Shown: piece by piece, positions 35,916-44,600 of the stretch
Position numbering within the stretch: the stretch's first letter is position 1
How the letters are laid out: each line of letters opens with the position of its first letter
Source: Flexivirga alba
GTDB taxonomy: Bacteria; Actinomycetota; Actinomycetes; Actinomycetales; Dermatophilaceae
Direction: 5' to 3'
DNA length: 64,000 bases
Assembly (NCBI RefSeq): GCF_042661025.1
Contig: NZ_JBHSWH010000001.1
Span: 3,286,001-3,350,000 of the forward strand
Made by a program: the position numbers and the translations under genes
Notes under the pieces: model-generated
Databases searched by the model: none
Told to the model about the DNA's origin: nothing
What the model saw: the letters and a program-made list of their open reading frames with translations, nothing else

Positions 35916-36237
35916 CTAGCTGTTTTCCACTGTTTCACTGACTATTGCCCTGCTTCCCAAGTGCGCGATTCGTTCGAGCGCTCCTGGCCGCAGCGTCCAC
36001 TGGTACGTGATCAGGCCCTCGCTCAGCCGTTCCGAGGTGATCACTCCGATGTCTTCGAGCATCCGCAGCTCGTCGGTCCGCGCCGGCAGATCGGCTGACA
36101 GCTTCGGCCCGTCTATCAGAGCCTGCAGGGTTTCGAGCCGGGCACGGGTGCCGAGGACGTGCAGGATCGACGCCAACAGTCAGGTCCTTCGCTCGCGACA
36201 GCGGCACTATCAGGTTGGCAGCGGTGGGTCGAACCAT
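35916..36237 (-). pseudogene. Frame-disrupted copy of the winged-helix regulator
   Basis: Starts VRPTAANLIVPLSRAKDLT (36237) and continues in another frame as SILHVLGTRARLETLQALIDG and LPARTDELRMLEDIGVITSE. It aligns throughout with the gene at 34190-34474. The frames differ by +1, meaning one extra or two missing bases near 36180, so it differs from the one-base losses seen elsewhere and may be a real mutation. Confidence 0.7.
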
Positions 36238-36346
36238 GGACGTGAGTATGCCGGTCGGCTGGTGCCGATGTCTTGCTCACCGGCCCGGCATCCAAGATCG
36301 ACCGGATCGCCGACACCTGACGGTGGCCACCGATACACTCCGCCTC

Positions 36347-37672
36347 ATGGGGTCGCGCCGGTTGGCGGCGCGTGCGAATTTGGTTGCAAGGGTGGGGATT
36401 TCTTTGAATCATGCTGGTTCAGGTCACGGTGTCGCCTGGTGGTGCGGCTGGGGCGGGCTATTTGCCGTGGCCGCCATCGGCGTAGCCAGTAGTGGCATCA
36501 GCGGTGCGTTGATCATGGCGGGGTTCTTTGCCCTCCTGGTCGCGGTGGTTGCCTTGATACGTGGCCGGGTGACGTGGGCGCTGCTGCGCAGTCGCGGTGC
36601 AGGCGTCGTCGCGCTGTTCGCCGCGCTCGGTGTGCTGGTCGCTGGCAGCGCCATAGCGGATCCGCCTACCAACGCCAGCCCCGGACAGTCCTCCGGAAGT
36701 AGGGTCGCCAGCACCACGGGGTCGGCAGCGAGTTCGTCCCGTGCTGGGGTGTCCCCGACATACTCGGCAGCGTCGCCCACGACAAAGGCTTCGCCGTCTC
36801 CAATGCCCAGCTCCACTGTCACAAGCACGCGCACCGCCGCCCCGGTGCCTGCTGCACAGGCTGTCTCGCAGGCCGAGTCCGGAACCGCACTTGCCGCGGT
36901 GGGAGGTCTGGCGGTCAAGGGCCGCGCTACCAAGACCGGCTACAACCGAGACGCGTTCGGACAAGCCTGGTTCGACGCCGACCGCAACGGCTGCGACACC
37001 CGCAATGACATCCTGCGCCGAGACCTTACGGCCCGGTCGATGAAGAACTGGTGCAAGGTGCTGGCGGGGACACTGACTCACGACCCCTACACCGGGCGTT
37101 CGATCCGGTTTGTGATCGGCGGGGCCAGCGAGGTCGACATCGACCACGTCGTGGCCCTGGGCGATGCCTGGCAGAAGGGTGCCGCGTCGTGGCCGTTCAG
37201 CAAGCGCCTGGCTTTCGCTAATGACCCGGCCAACCTGTTGGCGGTCGACGCCGGCGCTAACCGTGCGAAGGGCGACGGCGACGCTGCTACCTGGCTGCCT
37301 CCAAACAAGGCGTACCGCTGCCCGTATGTGGCCCGGCAGATCACCGTGAAGCAAAAGTACGGCCTGTGGGTCACAGCGGCCGAGCGCGACGCGATGGTGC
37401 GGGTGCTGTCGAAGTGCGACGGCACGGCATTGCCGCCGCAGGGCACGGCATCGACCAGCGCCCAGCCGCCGAGGGCCCACGCTCCCGCGCCGACCACTAC
37501 TGCGCCCTCGGCGCCCAAGACGACGGCACCTGCAGTGGCACCGCTACCTGCCGCGGTCTACTACAAGAACTGCACCGCCGTGCGAGCCGCCGGAGCAGCG
37601 CCGATCTACCGGGGCCAGCCCGGCTACTCCAGCAAGCTGGATCGCGACGGCGACGGTGTCGCCTGCGAATAA
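36347..37672 (+). CDS. Membrane-anchored HNH nuclease with excalibur domain
   Basis: 441 residues. Two hydrophobic segments near the N-terminus (about 40-70 and 87-105), a long Ser/Thr/Pro/Ala linker (to about 195), then a DUF1524-type HNH domain: GYNRDAFGQAWFDADRNGCD, EVDIDHVVALGDAWQKGA (the H of the HNH core) and AFANDPANLLAVDAGANRAK. After a second Pro/Ala/Thr linker, a C-terminal excalibur domain (YYKNCTAVRAAGAAPIYRG; LDRDGDGVACE), which binds calcium. This matches secreted or wall-exposed actinobacterial nucleases. It may degrade external DNA or act during DNA transfer. ATG 36347 chosen at the first ATG before the hydrophobic part. Confidence 0.85.
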   Translation: MGSRRLAARANLVARVGISLNHAGSGHGVAWWCGWGGLFAVAAIGVASSGISGALIMAGFFALLVAVVALIRGRVTWALLRSRGAGVVALFAALGVLVAGSAIADPPTNASPGQSSGSRVASTTGSAASSSRAGVSPTYSAASPTTKASPSPMPSSTVTSTRTAAPVPAAQAVSQAESGTALAAVGGLAVKGRATKTGYNRDAFGQAWFDADRNGCDTRNDILRRDLTARSMKNWCKVLAGTLTHDPYTGRSIRFVIGGASEVDIDHVVALGDAWQKGAASWPFSKRLAFANDPANLLAVDAGANRAKGDGDAATWLPPNKAYRCPYVARQITVKQKYGLWVTAAERDAMVRVLSKCDGTALPPQGTASTSAQPPRAHAPAPTTTAPSAPKTTAPAVAPLPAAVYYKNCTAVRAAGAAPIYRGQPGYSSKLDRDGDGVACE

Positions 37673-37799
37673 GGTCGTCATCGAATCTGGTCGCAGTCCA
37701 ACAGGCGTCCATCTCGGTGGCCGCAATTGCCCGACGGGCATGACCGGTCACTCAGCTTGCAACTAAGTGAGTGTCGGCGCTCGGTGTCAGCCTGTCCGC

Positions 37800-38057
37800 A
37801 TGGTCGACCAGGTGCGTAACCGAGTGCAGGCCGGTGCAGGTCATGACCCGGGCTTCGCCCCGCAACCGATCGCCTGCGAGGCGAGGTTCGAGTGGGAGTC
37901 AGACGACCTGGTCGAGTGGGTGCCAGGTAGAGCCGTCAAGTGGAAGTCCGACCGGGTGCTGGTGTCCTACCGGCATCGGCGGGAGGACGACGACCGGCAG
38001 CACTTCGTCTGGCTGCAGGCCACTGACGTGCGGCGTGCGGACTCACTGCCCAGGTAG
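37800..38057 (+). CDS. Small hypothetical protein
   Basis: 85 residues starting at ATG 37800: an acidic and aromatic-rich beta-like protein (FEWESDDLVEWVPGRAVKW; RVLVSYRHRREDDDRQHF). No signal or membrane segment. No recognised family. It lies alone between the HNH nuclease and a lipoprotein gene on the same strand; the ribosome site is weak. Confidence 0.5.
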   Translation: MVDQVRNRVQAGAGHDPGFAPQPIACEARFEWESDDLVEWVPGRAVKWKSDRVLVSYRHRREDDDRQHFVWLQATDVRRADSLPR

Positions 38058-38233
38058 CGCCCAGCGGTCTCCGGTATATCCCACCCGGATCTGCTCAATC
38101 GCGATGCACAGCATCTTCGGCGGCCGTACGCTGCGCCCAGGGGAACACCGGGGGAGCAAACGGTCGGTCACAGACCACACGCATGTCCCGCAGGACACAA
38201 ATCACCCCCTTCACTCTTGCGGAGGAGACCGTT

Positions 38234-38865
38234 TTGAAGAAGCACACAGCACTGGCACTCGTGCTGTTGGTCGTGCCGCTAGCACTGGCTGGCTGCTCGT
38301 CTGGGGGTAGCGGAGCAACCGTCACCGTGACCCAGACCGTCACGGCCAAGACGGCGACAGTCGCGGCTAGTTCAGCCGCCGCAGCGGACGCTGCAAAAAG
38401 ACGAAGAAGGTCACCCCGAAGGTGACGGAGAAGACCACCGCCGCGGCCGATGGCCAGTCCAAGGGCACCACACCATTCGGCGCTACTTGGACCAGCAAGA
38501 CCGGCCGGAAGATCACTGTCAGCAAGCCGGTGCCGTACACCCCAAGCAGCAGCGCTTACGTGGGCCAGACCATCCCTGGTGGGCACTACTACAAGGTAAC
38601 CATCACCTTGACCAACCCCGCGAACCAGGATCCTTTCGATCCGAGTCAGTTGTATCTGACCGCCACATCCGGCTCGACTCAGGTCGACGGCGTGACCGAC
38701 ATCGACGGGAACATCGGCAACGACCCGAGTTCGACCCTGCTGCCGGGCCGGTCGCTCACCTGGTCCAAGGCCTACCCGGTGGTGCCGGGTACACACCTGT
38801 CCGTCGAGGTCACCGACGAATCGAGCTTCTCGATCCTCACCATCTTCGACGGAAAGGTCAGCTGA
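38234..38865 (+). CDS. DUF4352-like lipoprotein, frame-disrupted
   Basis: TTG 38234 with ggaggag eight bases upstream begins LKKHTALALVLLVVPLALAG, a lipoprotein signal ending in AGCSSGG. After a Thr/Ala linker the frame breaks at an A5 run (38395-38399); one more A joins it to KKTKKVTPKVTEK and the Ig-like domain VGQTIPGGHYYKVTITLTNP with LLPGRSLTWSKAYPVVPG, similar to DUF4352 surface lipoproteins. Repaired length is about 210. A decayed copy of its 3' end is at 42610-42721. Role unknown; probably extracytoplasmic binding. Confidence 0.72.
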
Positions 38866-39045
38866 TTTCCGGACAGCGACGCTCATGATCGACATGACCA
38901 CACAAGCCGCTCAGGCTGCGTGACAAAACCGTCACCGAATCGTGCAGCATTTCCGTCGAGACGTCTGGCAAACGATGCTCCATACGCTAGCCTGTTCCCG
39001 CCACGCACACTCTGCGGCGGCGAACAGACATCCGGGGGATCGCTC

Positions 39046-39788
39046 ATGACCGCACGCCTTTCGCGCTTTGGCGCGGCACTTGCACCAATGCTTGCTTCGC
39101 TGCTCCTGTTGTCAGGATGCTCGAATGCAGGTAGCAGCGACGCGACTGTCGACAATCCCACAGCGGCGTCCGCGATAAAAATTCCTGGTCGCGCTCTGCC
39201 GCCCACTGTCGCCGCCGTGATCGATGCATGTGCCGTCCCCAATCCCAAGGCTGGCCATAGCCGAACCCCTGTCCAGCCAACGCGGTGCACCTTGTACAGC
39301 CGATCTGCGATCAGATGACGCAATCGCTTTCGATGCCTACGTCGGCGAAGGCATCCGCATACAAGGCAAGCACTGGACCGCGGATCGCTGCTGAGATTAG
39401 TTGCGACTGGGAACGTGACAGGCACGACTTTGCAGGTTTCTCTATTGGCACCGCTCTGACTGAACCTTTTCCTCTCCAGACATGTTCCACCGGGACCTAC
39501 GCCACCTGGCAGGAATGTTCCGCAGGGAAGCAGGGGCTTTTCGCCGACCAAACTGGCGTAAACCCGTTCGGCCAATTTGATAGCGAAAATCTTGCGACAG
39601 AGAACATGATGGTGAGCGGCGGCGGAGACGGAACAGTCCCCGCCGTCTCGATTGCCGATGGACTGCAAGCGTTCGGTTTTTCGTCTGACGTCGCAAGCAT
39701 CATTAACGGGACTCCATATACGTACACAGATACGTGGCTCTTCCCAGATGAGGGTGTAGGTCGGCCGGGCGCGTCGGTCCGCAGGTAG
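39046..39788 (+). pseudogene. Lipoprotein, frame-shifted and probably cut by an ISL3 end
   Basis: ATG 39046 gives a lipoprotein signal (ALAPMLASLLLLSGCSNAG). The frame runs to 39318, then a coding-like frame continues from about 39260 (NPCPANAVHLVQPICDQM) through CSTGTYATWQECSAGKQGL and MMVSGGGDGTVPAVS. The last residues (GRPGASVRR) are encoded by what looks like the end of an insertion sequence, so the original C-terminus is lost. The second half is richer in A/T than its surroundings. Two lesions make a pseudogene likely. Confidence 0.55.
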
Positions 39789-39902
39789 ACGTCGAGGTCT
39801 CCCGACGATGGAGGTTCCTACGCCATCCATCCGAAAGACCTCGACGTGACCGACGCTACCTCGCCGGCCGGCTTTGGCCGCCCTGACCTGACCGCCTTCG
39901 CG
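39789..39902 (+). mobile_element. 5' fragment of an ISL3-type transposase gene
   Basis: A 12-bp inverted repeat (acgtcgaggtct at 39789, agacctcgacgt at 39836) precedes a GTG-started reading frame VTDATSPAGFGRPDLTAFA at 39846 that reads like the start of actinobacterial ISL3 transposases; it stops after about 23 residues. Only the element's 5' edge remains. Identification is from memory of the family and needs a database comparison. Confidence 0.5.
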
Positions 39903-40129
39903 TCTCATCCCAATCGACCCTGATCGAGTCTGCTGACCCCCTCGACGAGAACGCAGCGACATCACAGCCACCCAACCCCGACCGTCCGGGAAGCCGGGAC
40001 ACGTCACATGGCCTGTGCTGCGGGCGTGTCGAGTGGGTCGTCCAGGGGCGACGCAGGAGCGTCGACGCGACGTGCTGAGAGGTGGTTCCAGTCGAGCACT
40101 AGGACACCGGCTACAGGCATGGCGATAGG

Positions 40130-41071
40130 TCAGGAACGGCGTCGCTCCCTACGCAGGAGGGAGCGCAGAGTCTCGGCGTTCGCGTAGCCGACCCGTAGCG
40201 CGATCTCGGCGGAGGTGAGGTCCGTGGTTGCTGAGAGGTGCCGAGCTCGTTCGATGCGAAGCCGTTGGACGAAGCCGAGCGGAGTGAGGTTGAGCGCCGC
40301 ACGGACTCGTCGTTCGAGGGTGCGCCGGCTGGTGCCGAGCGACTGCGCGACGAAGGCGACGTTGAACGGTTCGTCCAGGCGGGCGCGCACGAAGCGTTCG
40401 AACTCGACGACGATCGGGTCCTCGTGCCGGAGATGTTCGTAGGCGACGAAGGCCGCCTGCGACGGACGCTCGTCGATGATGAGGAGCTTGGCGACATGTT
40501 GGGCCAGGTCGGGGCTGATCGATCGCACGAGTGAGAGCGCGAGGTCGATGTGGGCGAACGCGGCGCCGGCGGTGACGAGGTTCCCGTCGACCACGACCAT
40601 GGTGTCGAGATCGAGGGCGACGGTCGGATAGCGCTTCAGGAACTCCGGCCCCAGGAACCAGCTGGTCGTCGCCCGCCGATGATGCATCCGTCCGGTCTCG
40701 GCGACAGCGAACACGCCGGTGCACGCCGCGGCGATCCGGGTGGTCGCGTCGTCGAGGCGCCCGAGCGAGGCGATAACCGAACGAGCATCTCGGCTCTGGA
40801 GGGCGTCGTTGGTAGCGGCGGCCGTGAGGGTTCCAAGCGCAGGGACGACGACCACGTCGAACTCTGCGGACTCCGACAGCGGGTGGTCCACCGACAGGGT
40901 CATCGATGCCGTCGTGGTCACTCTCCGTTTCGGTCCGAGGATGGCGAGTTCGATCGGGTCGATCCGCGGGTCGACATCGCCGCGGGCTCCGTCGGCCACC
41001 CGCACGATGTCGATGACCGACGCGACAGCCGAACCGAAGCAGCCGTCGATCGCGATCAGTCCGATACGCAT
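40130..41071 (-). CDS. GlxA-type AraC family transcriptional regulator
   Basis: 313 residues: a DJ-1/PfpI-like N-terminal domain (IGLIAIDGCFGSAVASVID; IAAACTGVFAVAETG with the nucleophile-elbow Cys; TMVVVDGNLVTAGAAFAH) and a C-terminal double AraC HTH (FVAQSLGTSRRTLERRV; LTSAEIALRVGYANAETLR). ATG 41071 is used since it opens directly on the first beta strand. It is divergent from the monooxygenase gene with 108 bp between, so it probably controls that gene, perhaps in response to a small reactive molecule. Confidence 0.88.
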   Translation of the reverse strand: MRIGLIAIDGCFGSAVASVIDIVRVADGARGDVDPRIDPIELAILGPKRRVTTTASMTLSVDHPLSESAEFDVVVVPALGTLTAAATNDALQSRDARSVIASLGRLDDATTRIAAACTGVFAVAETGRMHHRRATTSWFLGPEFLKRYPTVALDLDTMVVVDGNLVTAGAAFAHIDLALSLVRSISPDLAQHVAKLLIIDERPSQAAFVAYEHLRHEDPIVVEFERFVRARLDEPFNVAFVAQSLGTSRRTLERRVRAALNLTPLGFVQRLRIERARHLSATTDLTSAEIALRVGYANAETLRSLLRRERRRS

Positions 41072-41179
41072 GGCGCGAACAATAGCAATACTGCCGTATA
41101 CGCCACTTCTCACCTGCCCTTGCTCGTCATACGCTGAACTCGCTTCACCAAGAAACCTCGACACCTAGGAGAACCCCTC

Positions 41180-41491
41180 ATGTCCGCACCCGCATCACTT
41201 CCGTATGCCTTCGTCGCCAAGATCGTCGCGGCCGATGGACAGCACGACGCGCTCGCCGATCTGCTCGCCGGCGCTGTCGCGCTCGCCAACGAAGAAGTAG
41301 GAACGATTGTCTGGTTCGCGGTCAGGACCCACGCCGACACCTTCTGGATCTTCGATGCATTCCCCGACGAGGCCGCTCGCGACGCCCACGCCAACGGCGC
41401 CATCGTCGCAGCCCTGATGGCCAACCAGCACCTCCTCGGCGCAGCACCCGAGATCCTGGCGGCCGACGTCCTCGCGTCCAAGCTCCCGTAG
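41180..41491 (+). CDS. Antibiotic biosynthesis monooxygenase (ABM) domain protein
   Basis: 103-residue ABM/quinol-monooxygenase-like alpha-beta barrel: AFVAKIVAADGQHDALADLL, TIVWFAVRTHADTFWIFDAF and DEAARDAHANGAIVAALM follow the family order. No cofactor motif, as usual. ATG 41180 has ctaggaga upstream. Divergent from the GlxA-type regulator; likely a small detoxification or quinone-handling unit. Confidence 0.85.
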   Translation: MSAPASLPYAFVAKIVAADGQHDALADLLAGAVALANEEVGTIVWFAVRTHADTFWIFDAFPDEAARDAHANGAIVAALMANQHLLGAAPEILAADVLASKLP

Positions 41492-41708
41492 TCCGCCAAC
41501 GCACGAGACGATCGCGCCCGGCCGAGCCGTCGCCGGGTCGCGACGCAACGCCACGCTGCGTTGCCGAGCGGTGCGAGGCCTATCGGCACACGGACAGGAT
41601 GCCGGCCGCGAGCGCTCAGCCGGCGAGGGGTCCGTCGCAGAGGAGAGCGACGTCGGTGTCGGGCAGAGCCGTGAGGCCAGCGCATCGCGCGACCATCAGA
41701 ACCGAACC

Positions 41709-41740
41709 GCCCCTGCCCTGCGTTTCCGCAGGTCAGGGGC
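41709..41740. terminator. Strong hairpin
   Basis: Stem gcccctgccctgcg pairs with cgcaggtcaggggc (one mismatch) around a tttc loop. No T-run follows on the plus strand, though such hairpins often end transcription in actinobacteria. It lies about 215 bp after the monooxygenase gene. Confidence 0.55.
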
Positions 41741-41922
41741 TGTTCGCCGGAGCCGCCTGTCGGAATCGAAGCGACGACCTAATCACGTCGGCTTTGCGTC
41801 TATCGCTTGATGCGCCCACTGGGCGAACGAGCCGCTGACCTGCGCAAACGCCGAGCGTGGGGGACGCCGCCATCCGGTGGTGACCGACGACGACCGACCA
41901 GTACCGACCGTTTCACCGGAGC

Positions 41923-42405
41923 TTGCGGCGGCGTCGAAGCCGAGCAAGGTCCATTCCTTTAGCTCACCGCGCCCTCCTCCTCGCCGGTCCCGTCGTCGTC
42001 GAAGACGTTTCAGATACGTCCAGCAACACAACGCCACCTGGCGCGCCGTCATACGCGCCCAACGTTCGGCAGAGTCCGACGACAAGCTCAGCAATCACAC
42101 CATCGGCCCCAAATGCGGTGGCGGACGCTGCGGCCCCGACGCGATATACAGCGTGCGGCGACGTGGAGGGCTCTGCGATTTGGGCTGCCGTAGGGACCCA
42201 GTGTGAATTCGCGACTATTATTGGCACCGGATTCCTCGACAGGCTTCGCCTCCAAAGCTCAACGGGAGGAGAGATTGTGACCAGTTTCAGGGTGATCGGA
42301 CCGCTTAGCCATCGGCCTTACACGATTACCTGTCACGGCACCGACGCTTGGGAATGCGCGGCCGACCCTGGCCCAGGGCTGGTCTACGTTGGTTATGGAG
42401 GCTGA
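41923..42405 (+). CDS. Hypothetical, probably exported protein
   Basis: 160 residues. The first 25 are basic then hydrophobic (AHRALLLAGPVVV) but not a clean signal; a Thr/Ser/Pro linker (SPTTSSAITPSAPN) follows, then a compact Cys-containing domain (TACGDVEGSAIWAAVGTQC; TITCHGTDAWECAADPGPG), four Cys that could form two disulfides. The layout fits a surface protein whose N-terminus may be damaged by a missing base near 41995. No family recognised. Confidence 0.45.
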   Translation: MRRRRSRARSIPLAHRALLLAGPVVVEDVSDTSSNTTPPGAPSYAPNVRQSPTTSSAITPSAPNAVADAAAPTRYTACGDVEGSAIWAAVGTQCEFATIIGTGFLDRLRLQSSTGGEIVTSFRVIGPLSHRPYTITCHGTDAWECAADPGPGLVYVGYGG

Positions 42406-42469
42406 CTTGGTGCGGAAAAATTCCCCGAAGGCATGATCACCGCCTCTACTACTCGGTGACTTCATGAGA

Positions 42470-42570
42470 TCATCCGAATAGAGGGCGTAGCCAGGGTCTA
42501 AGTCCGCCCGTCTGAGTACGGATTGGGCGATGTAGTTGGTGAGGTTGTGGAACCCCAGCGCTGGGTAGGC
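42470..42570 (-). mobile_element. 3' fragment of an ISL3-like transposase gene
   Basis: On the minus strand the sequence encodes ALGFHNLTNYIAQSVLR, and in a neighbouring frame TGGLRPWLRPLFG; joined, these resemble the C-terminus of ISL3-type transposases. No ORF body is present. Orientation is opposite to the 5' fragment at 39789, so the two are not simply one interrupted copy. Confidence 0.35.
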
Positions 42571-42609
42571 CGTTGATCGCCGCCATCGAACTGTTTGGTG
42601 CCGTGTAGG

Positions 42610-42721
42610 CGCTCACCTGGGCCAGGCGTAATCGGTGGTGCCGGGTACGCATCTGTGCGTCGAGTTACCCGACGAACTCAGCTTCTTGATTCCCCACGAT
42701 CTTCGACGGCAAGGTCGGCTA
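42610..42721 (+). pseudogene. Degenerate copy of the DUF4352-like lipoprotein 3' end
   Basis: About 110 bp align with the end of the gene at 38234-38865: ctcacctgg, ggtggtgccgggtac, tgtccgtcgag versus tgtgcgtcgag, and atcttcgacgg are shared, with small indels and stops. This shows the lipoprotein gene existed in two copies here and one has decayed. Confidence 0.75.
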
Positions 42722-42931
42722 ACTCTCAGAAGACGGATTGCTCTGAATCGGATCACCCATCCGATGCACCCCAACTGACCAGCGACGATGCGGCCACTCT
42801 CACACTGCTCTAACGTCCCAAGTCAGGTGGCCGCACCGTGGAGGTGGCTCGCTCTACTCGCGCTGGTGTCCTGCGAGACATCGTGTGTGAGCCACGCGTG
42901 GTCTGGCCGTTGAGATGCCATCCGTTCCCTG

Positions 42932-43210
42932 CTAGGCGACCCGCCCGTTTCTGCAGTGCGCGGCGGCCGCATACGACCGGTGCCGGACATGACAACCCGT
43001 GTGTGTGAATGTCTGCCGCTGGGGTGCGGTTGCCACCGGGCTACGCCGACGTGGCCGACGCACCGGAGGGCGACGCGACGACCGGCCCATCGCATTGAGC
43101 AGCATGTACGTCAGAGAGATCAACATGCGGACCATTGCAACGACCAGCATGATCGAGATCCGGACCATCGCCACTGTCAGCTGAATGACGATGCCCACTA
43201 GTCCGCCCAT
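42932..43210 (-). CDS. Possible small membrane protein
   Basis: 92 residues from ATG 43210. The first 40 are very hydrophobic (GGLVGIVIQLTVAMVRISIM, then LVVAMVRMLISLTYMLLNAM), suggesting one or two membrane helices, followed by a strongly basic tail (RRPPVRRPRRR). Such small proteins occur on actinobacterial conjugative elements. The low-complexity tail and lack of a clear ribosome site keep confidence low. Confidence 0.4.
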   Translation of the reverse strand: MGGLVGIVIQLTVAMVRISIMLVVAMVRMLISLTYMLLNAMGRSSRRPPVRRPRRRSPVATAPQRQTFTHTGCHVRHRSYAAAAHCRNGRVA

Positions 43211-43466
43211 AGCCACAGTTCTAGCGCGCCGTCACACTTCTTGGCCCCATTTCGCGGAATTTGCTCGCGCCGGGCACCGGCGCCACGCGATTCCGGCCGC
43301 GGCCGATTGGATACGAGACCAGCATGGCCCCACCGGCCGATCAGAGTGCGTGAGTCCAGAGTTCACCGCATCGTGCAGCGGTCCCACCCTCGGTGCGTCA
43401 GCCGATATGTCAAGTCGCGTCGCTACCGTGGCACTAGTCCTTCCTTGTCTAGGTGGGAGTCGGCGT

Positions 43467-44438
43467 TTACGTCCCTGTGGGGTCTTCCGGCCCGGCGATC
43501 AGGGCGGCGAGTTCGTCGGTGAGCATCACTCGCCCGTCTAGGACCTGCAGGAAGTCTGCCTCGGTCATCAATTCGATGTCCTGACCCTGATCCTGCAACT
43601 CGAATGCCTTGCTGGCCTTCGTCGAGTAGGTGAAGCCTGGTCGCAGGTTCGCAGGGTTGAAGTCTCCGAGCACGAGCACGTTGGTGCTTCTGGTCGTGCC
43701 CTTTTCGGGACGACCACCCGCGGCTGCGACGGCGTTCCAAGCATCTTGCCGGACCATGGCCATGAGTTTCCCAGTGAACACCACGACCCTCCCGTACAGA
43801 TAGCCGTTGGGATCAGCGTTCGGATTTGCGTCAGCAGCAATCAAATGACCATTGCTACTGGTACCGCTGGTTGCGACCGCGCCGTGGTACACGCCAGCGG
43901 CCATACGCCCTACGGTGGTGTGGAGGCGAGAAGCGATCTCATCCACACTTGTGGCGCCGAGTTGCTCGGCGAAACGCATGACAATGACAGCGACTGCCTC
44001 GGCGTCCGCAAGAGCGTTGTGATGATCATCCATGGTCATCCCGCAGGCTTCCAGGACGAACGGCAGCCGGTAGGACGGCAAGGTCAGGTGCTTGCGTGCG
44101 AGAACCAATGAGCACGCGAAACGCATCTCGGGCCAGGGGATGTTGTCGACAGCGCACGCGTACCGGATGACTCCGATATCGAACCCTGCATTGTGCGCAA
44201 CGACGACATCGTCGCCGATGAAGTCCATCATCGCGGGGAGAGAGTCTCGCCATCGAGGTTGCCTTGCCACGGTGTGCGGGTCGATGTGGTGGATGCCGAT
44301 GTTGAACTGGTCGAAGTGGTCGACTCCTGCTGGTGGTCGCATGAGCATGTACTTGCGGTCGGCGATGACTCCGTTGTGGACCTTGACCAGGCCAACCGAG
44401 CAAGGGGATCCGCGGAAGCTGTTGGCGGTCTCGAAATC
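43467..44438 (-). CDS. DEDDh exonuclease with C-terminal BRCT domain, start missing
   Basis: Coding sequence begins with exonuclease motif I, DFETANSFRGSPCSVGLVKV (from 44438), and continues with motif II in VVAHNAGFDIGVI and motif III in DDHHNALADAEAVA (H-x4-D), so the DnaQ-like active site is complete. A BRCT domain follows (YGRVVVFTGKLMAMVRQDAW; GTTRSTNVLVLGD). The first in-frame ATG is 44348, inside the domain and after motif I; upstream no ATG, GTG or TTG precedes motif I in frame. Either the start was lost when the neighbouring attachment site was formed or a base is missing near 44450. Likely DNA repair role if intact. Confidence 0.75.
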   Translation of the reverse strand, partial: DFETANSFRGSPCSVGLVKVHNGVIADRKYMLMRPPAGVDHFDQFNIGIHHIDPHTVARQPRWRDSLPAMMDFIGDDVVVAHNAGFDIGVIRYACAVDNIPWPEMRFACSLVLARKHLTLPSYRLPFVLEACGMTMDDHHNALADAEAVAVIVMRFAEQLGATSVDEIASRLHTTVGRMAAGVYHGAVATSGTSSNGHLIAADANPNADPNGYLYGRVVVFTGKLMAMVRQDAWNAVAAAGGRPEKGTTRSTNVLVLGDFNPANLRPGFTYSTKASKAFELQDQGQDIELMTEADFLQVLDGRVMLTDELAALIAGPEDPTGT

Positions 44439-44553
44439 GGACCTGTTCGACGCCGATCTCGACGACGTCGCAGACCGGATGCACGCAGCCGCCAGCCGTC
44501 CTGCTGAGGACTGACCGAGGACTGGCGAAGGATGAAACCCTTAAAATTGCAGT

Positions 44554-44600
44554 GCCCCCGGCATGATTCGAACATGCGACACCCGCTTTAGGAGACCGTT
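44554..44600 (-). repeat. Right copy of tRNA-Arg-derived repeat
   Basis: 44560-44595 is identical to 33181-33216; here the tRNA-like match extends to the acceptor end (minus-strand CCGGGGGCA, with T loop GTTCGAATC and anticodon loop containing CCT). No 5' half of a tRNA is present on either side. Confidence 0.85.

Noticed and set aside
41745..41825. tRNA-like sequence on the minus strand (TTCGATTCC with a hairpin behind it)
   Set aside because: I could not fold a full cloverleaf with proper acceptor pairing; at best a remnant.
39789..42570. A composite transposon carrying GlxA and monooxygenase genes
   Set aside because: The two ISL3-like edges are fragments in opposite orientation and no target duplication was found; kept only as a hint.
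33376..44438. Reading the repeat-bounded segment as a defence island
   Set aside because: HNH and exonuclease genes are present, but there is no restriction, CRISPR, Abi or toxin-antitoxin gene I can support.
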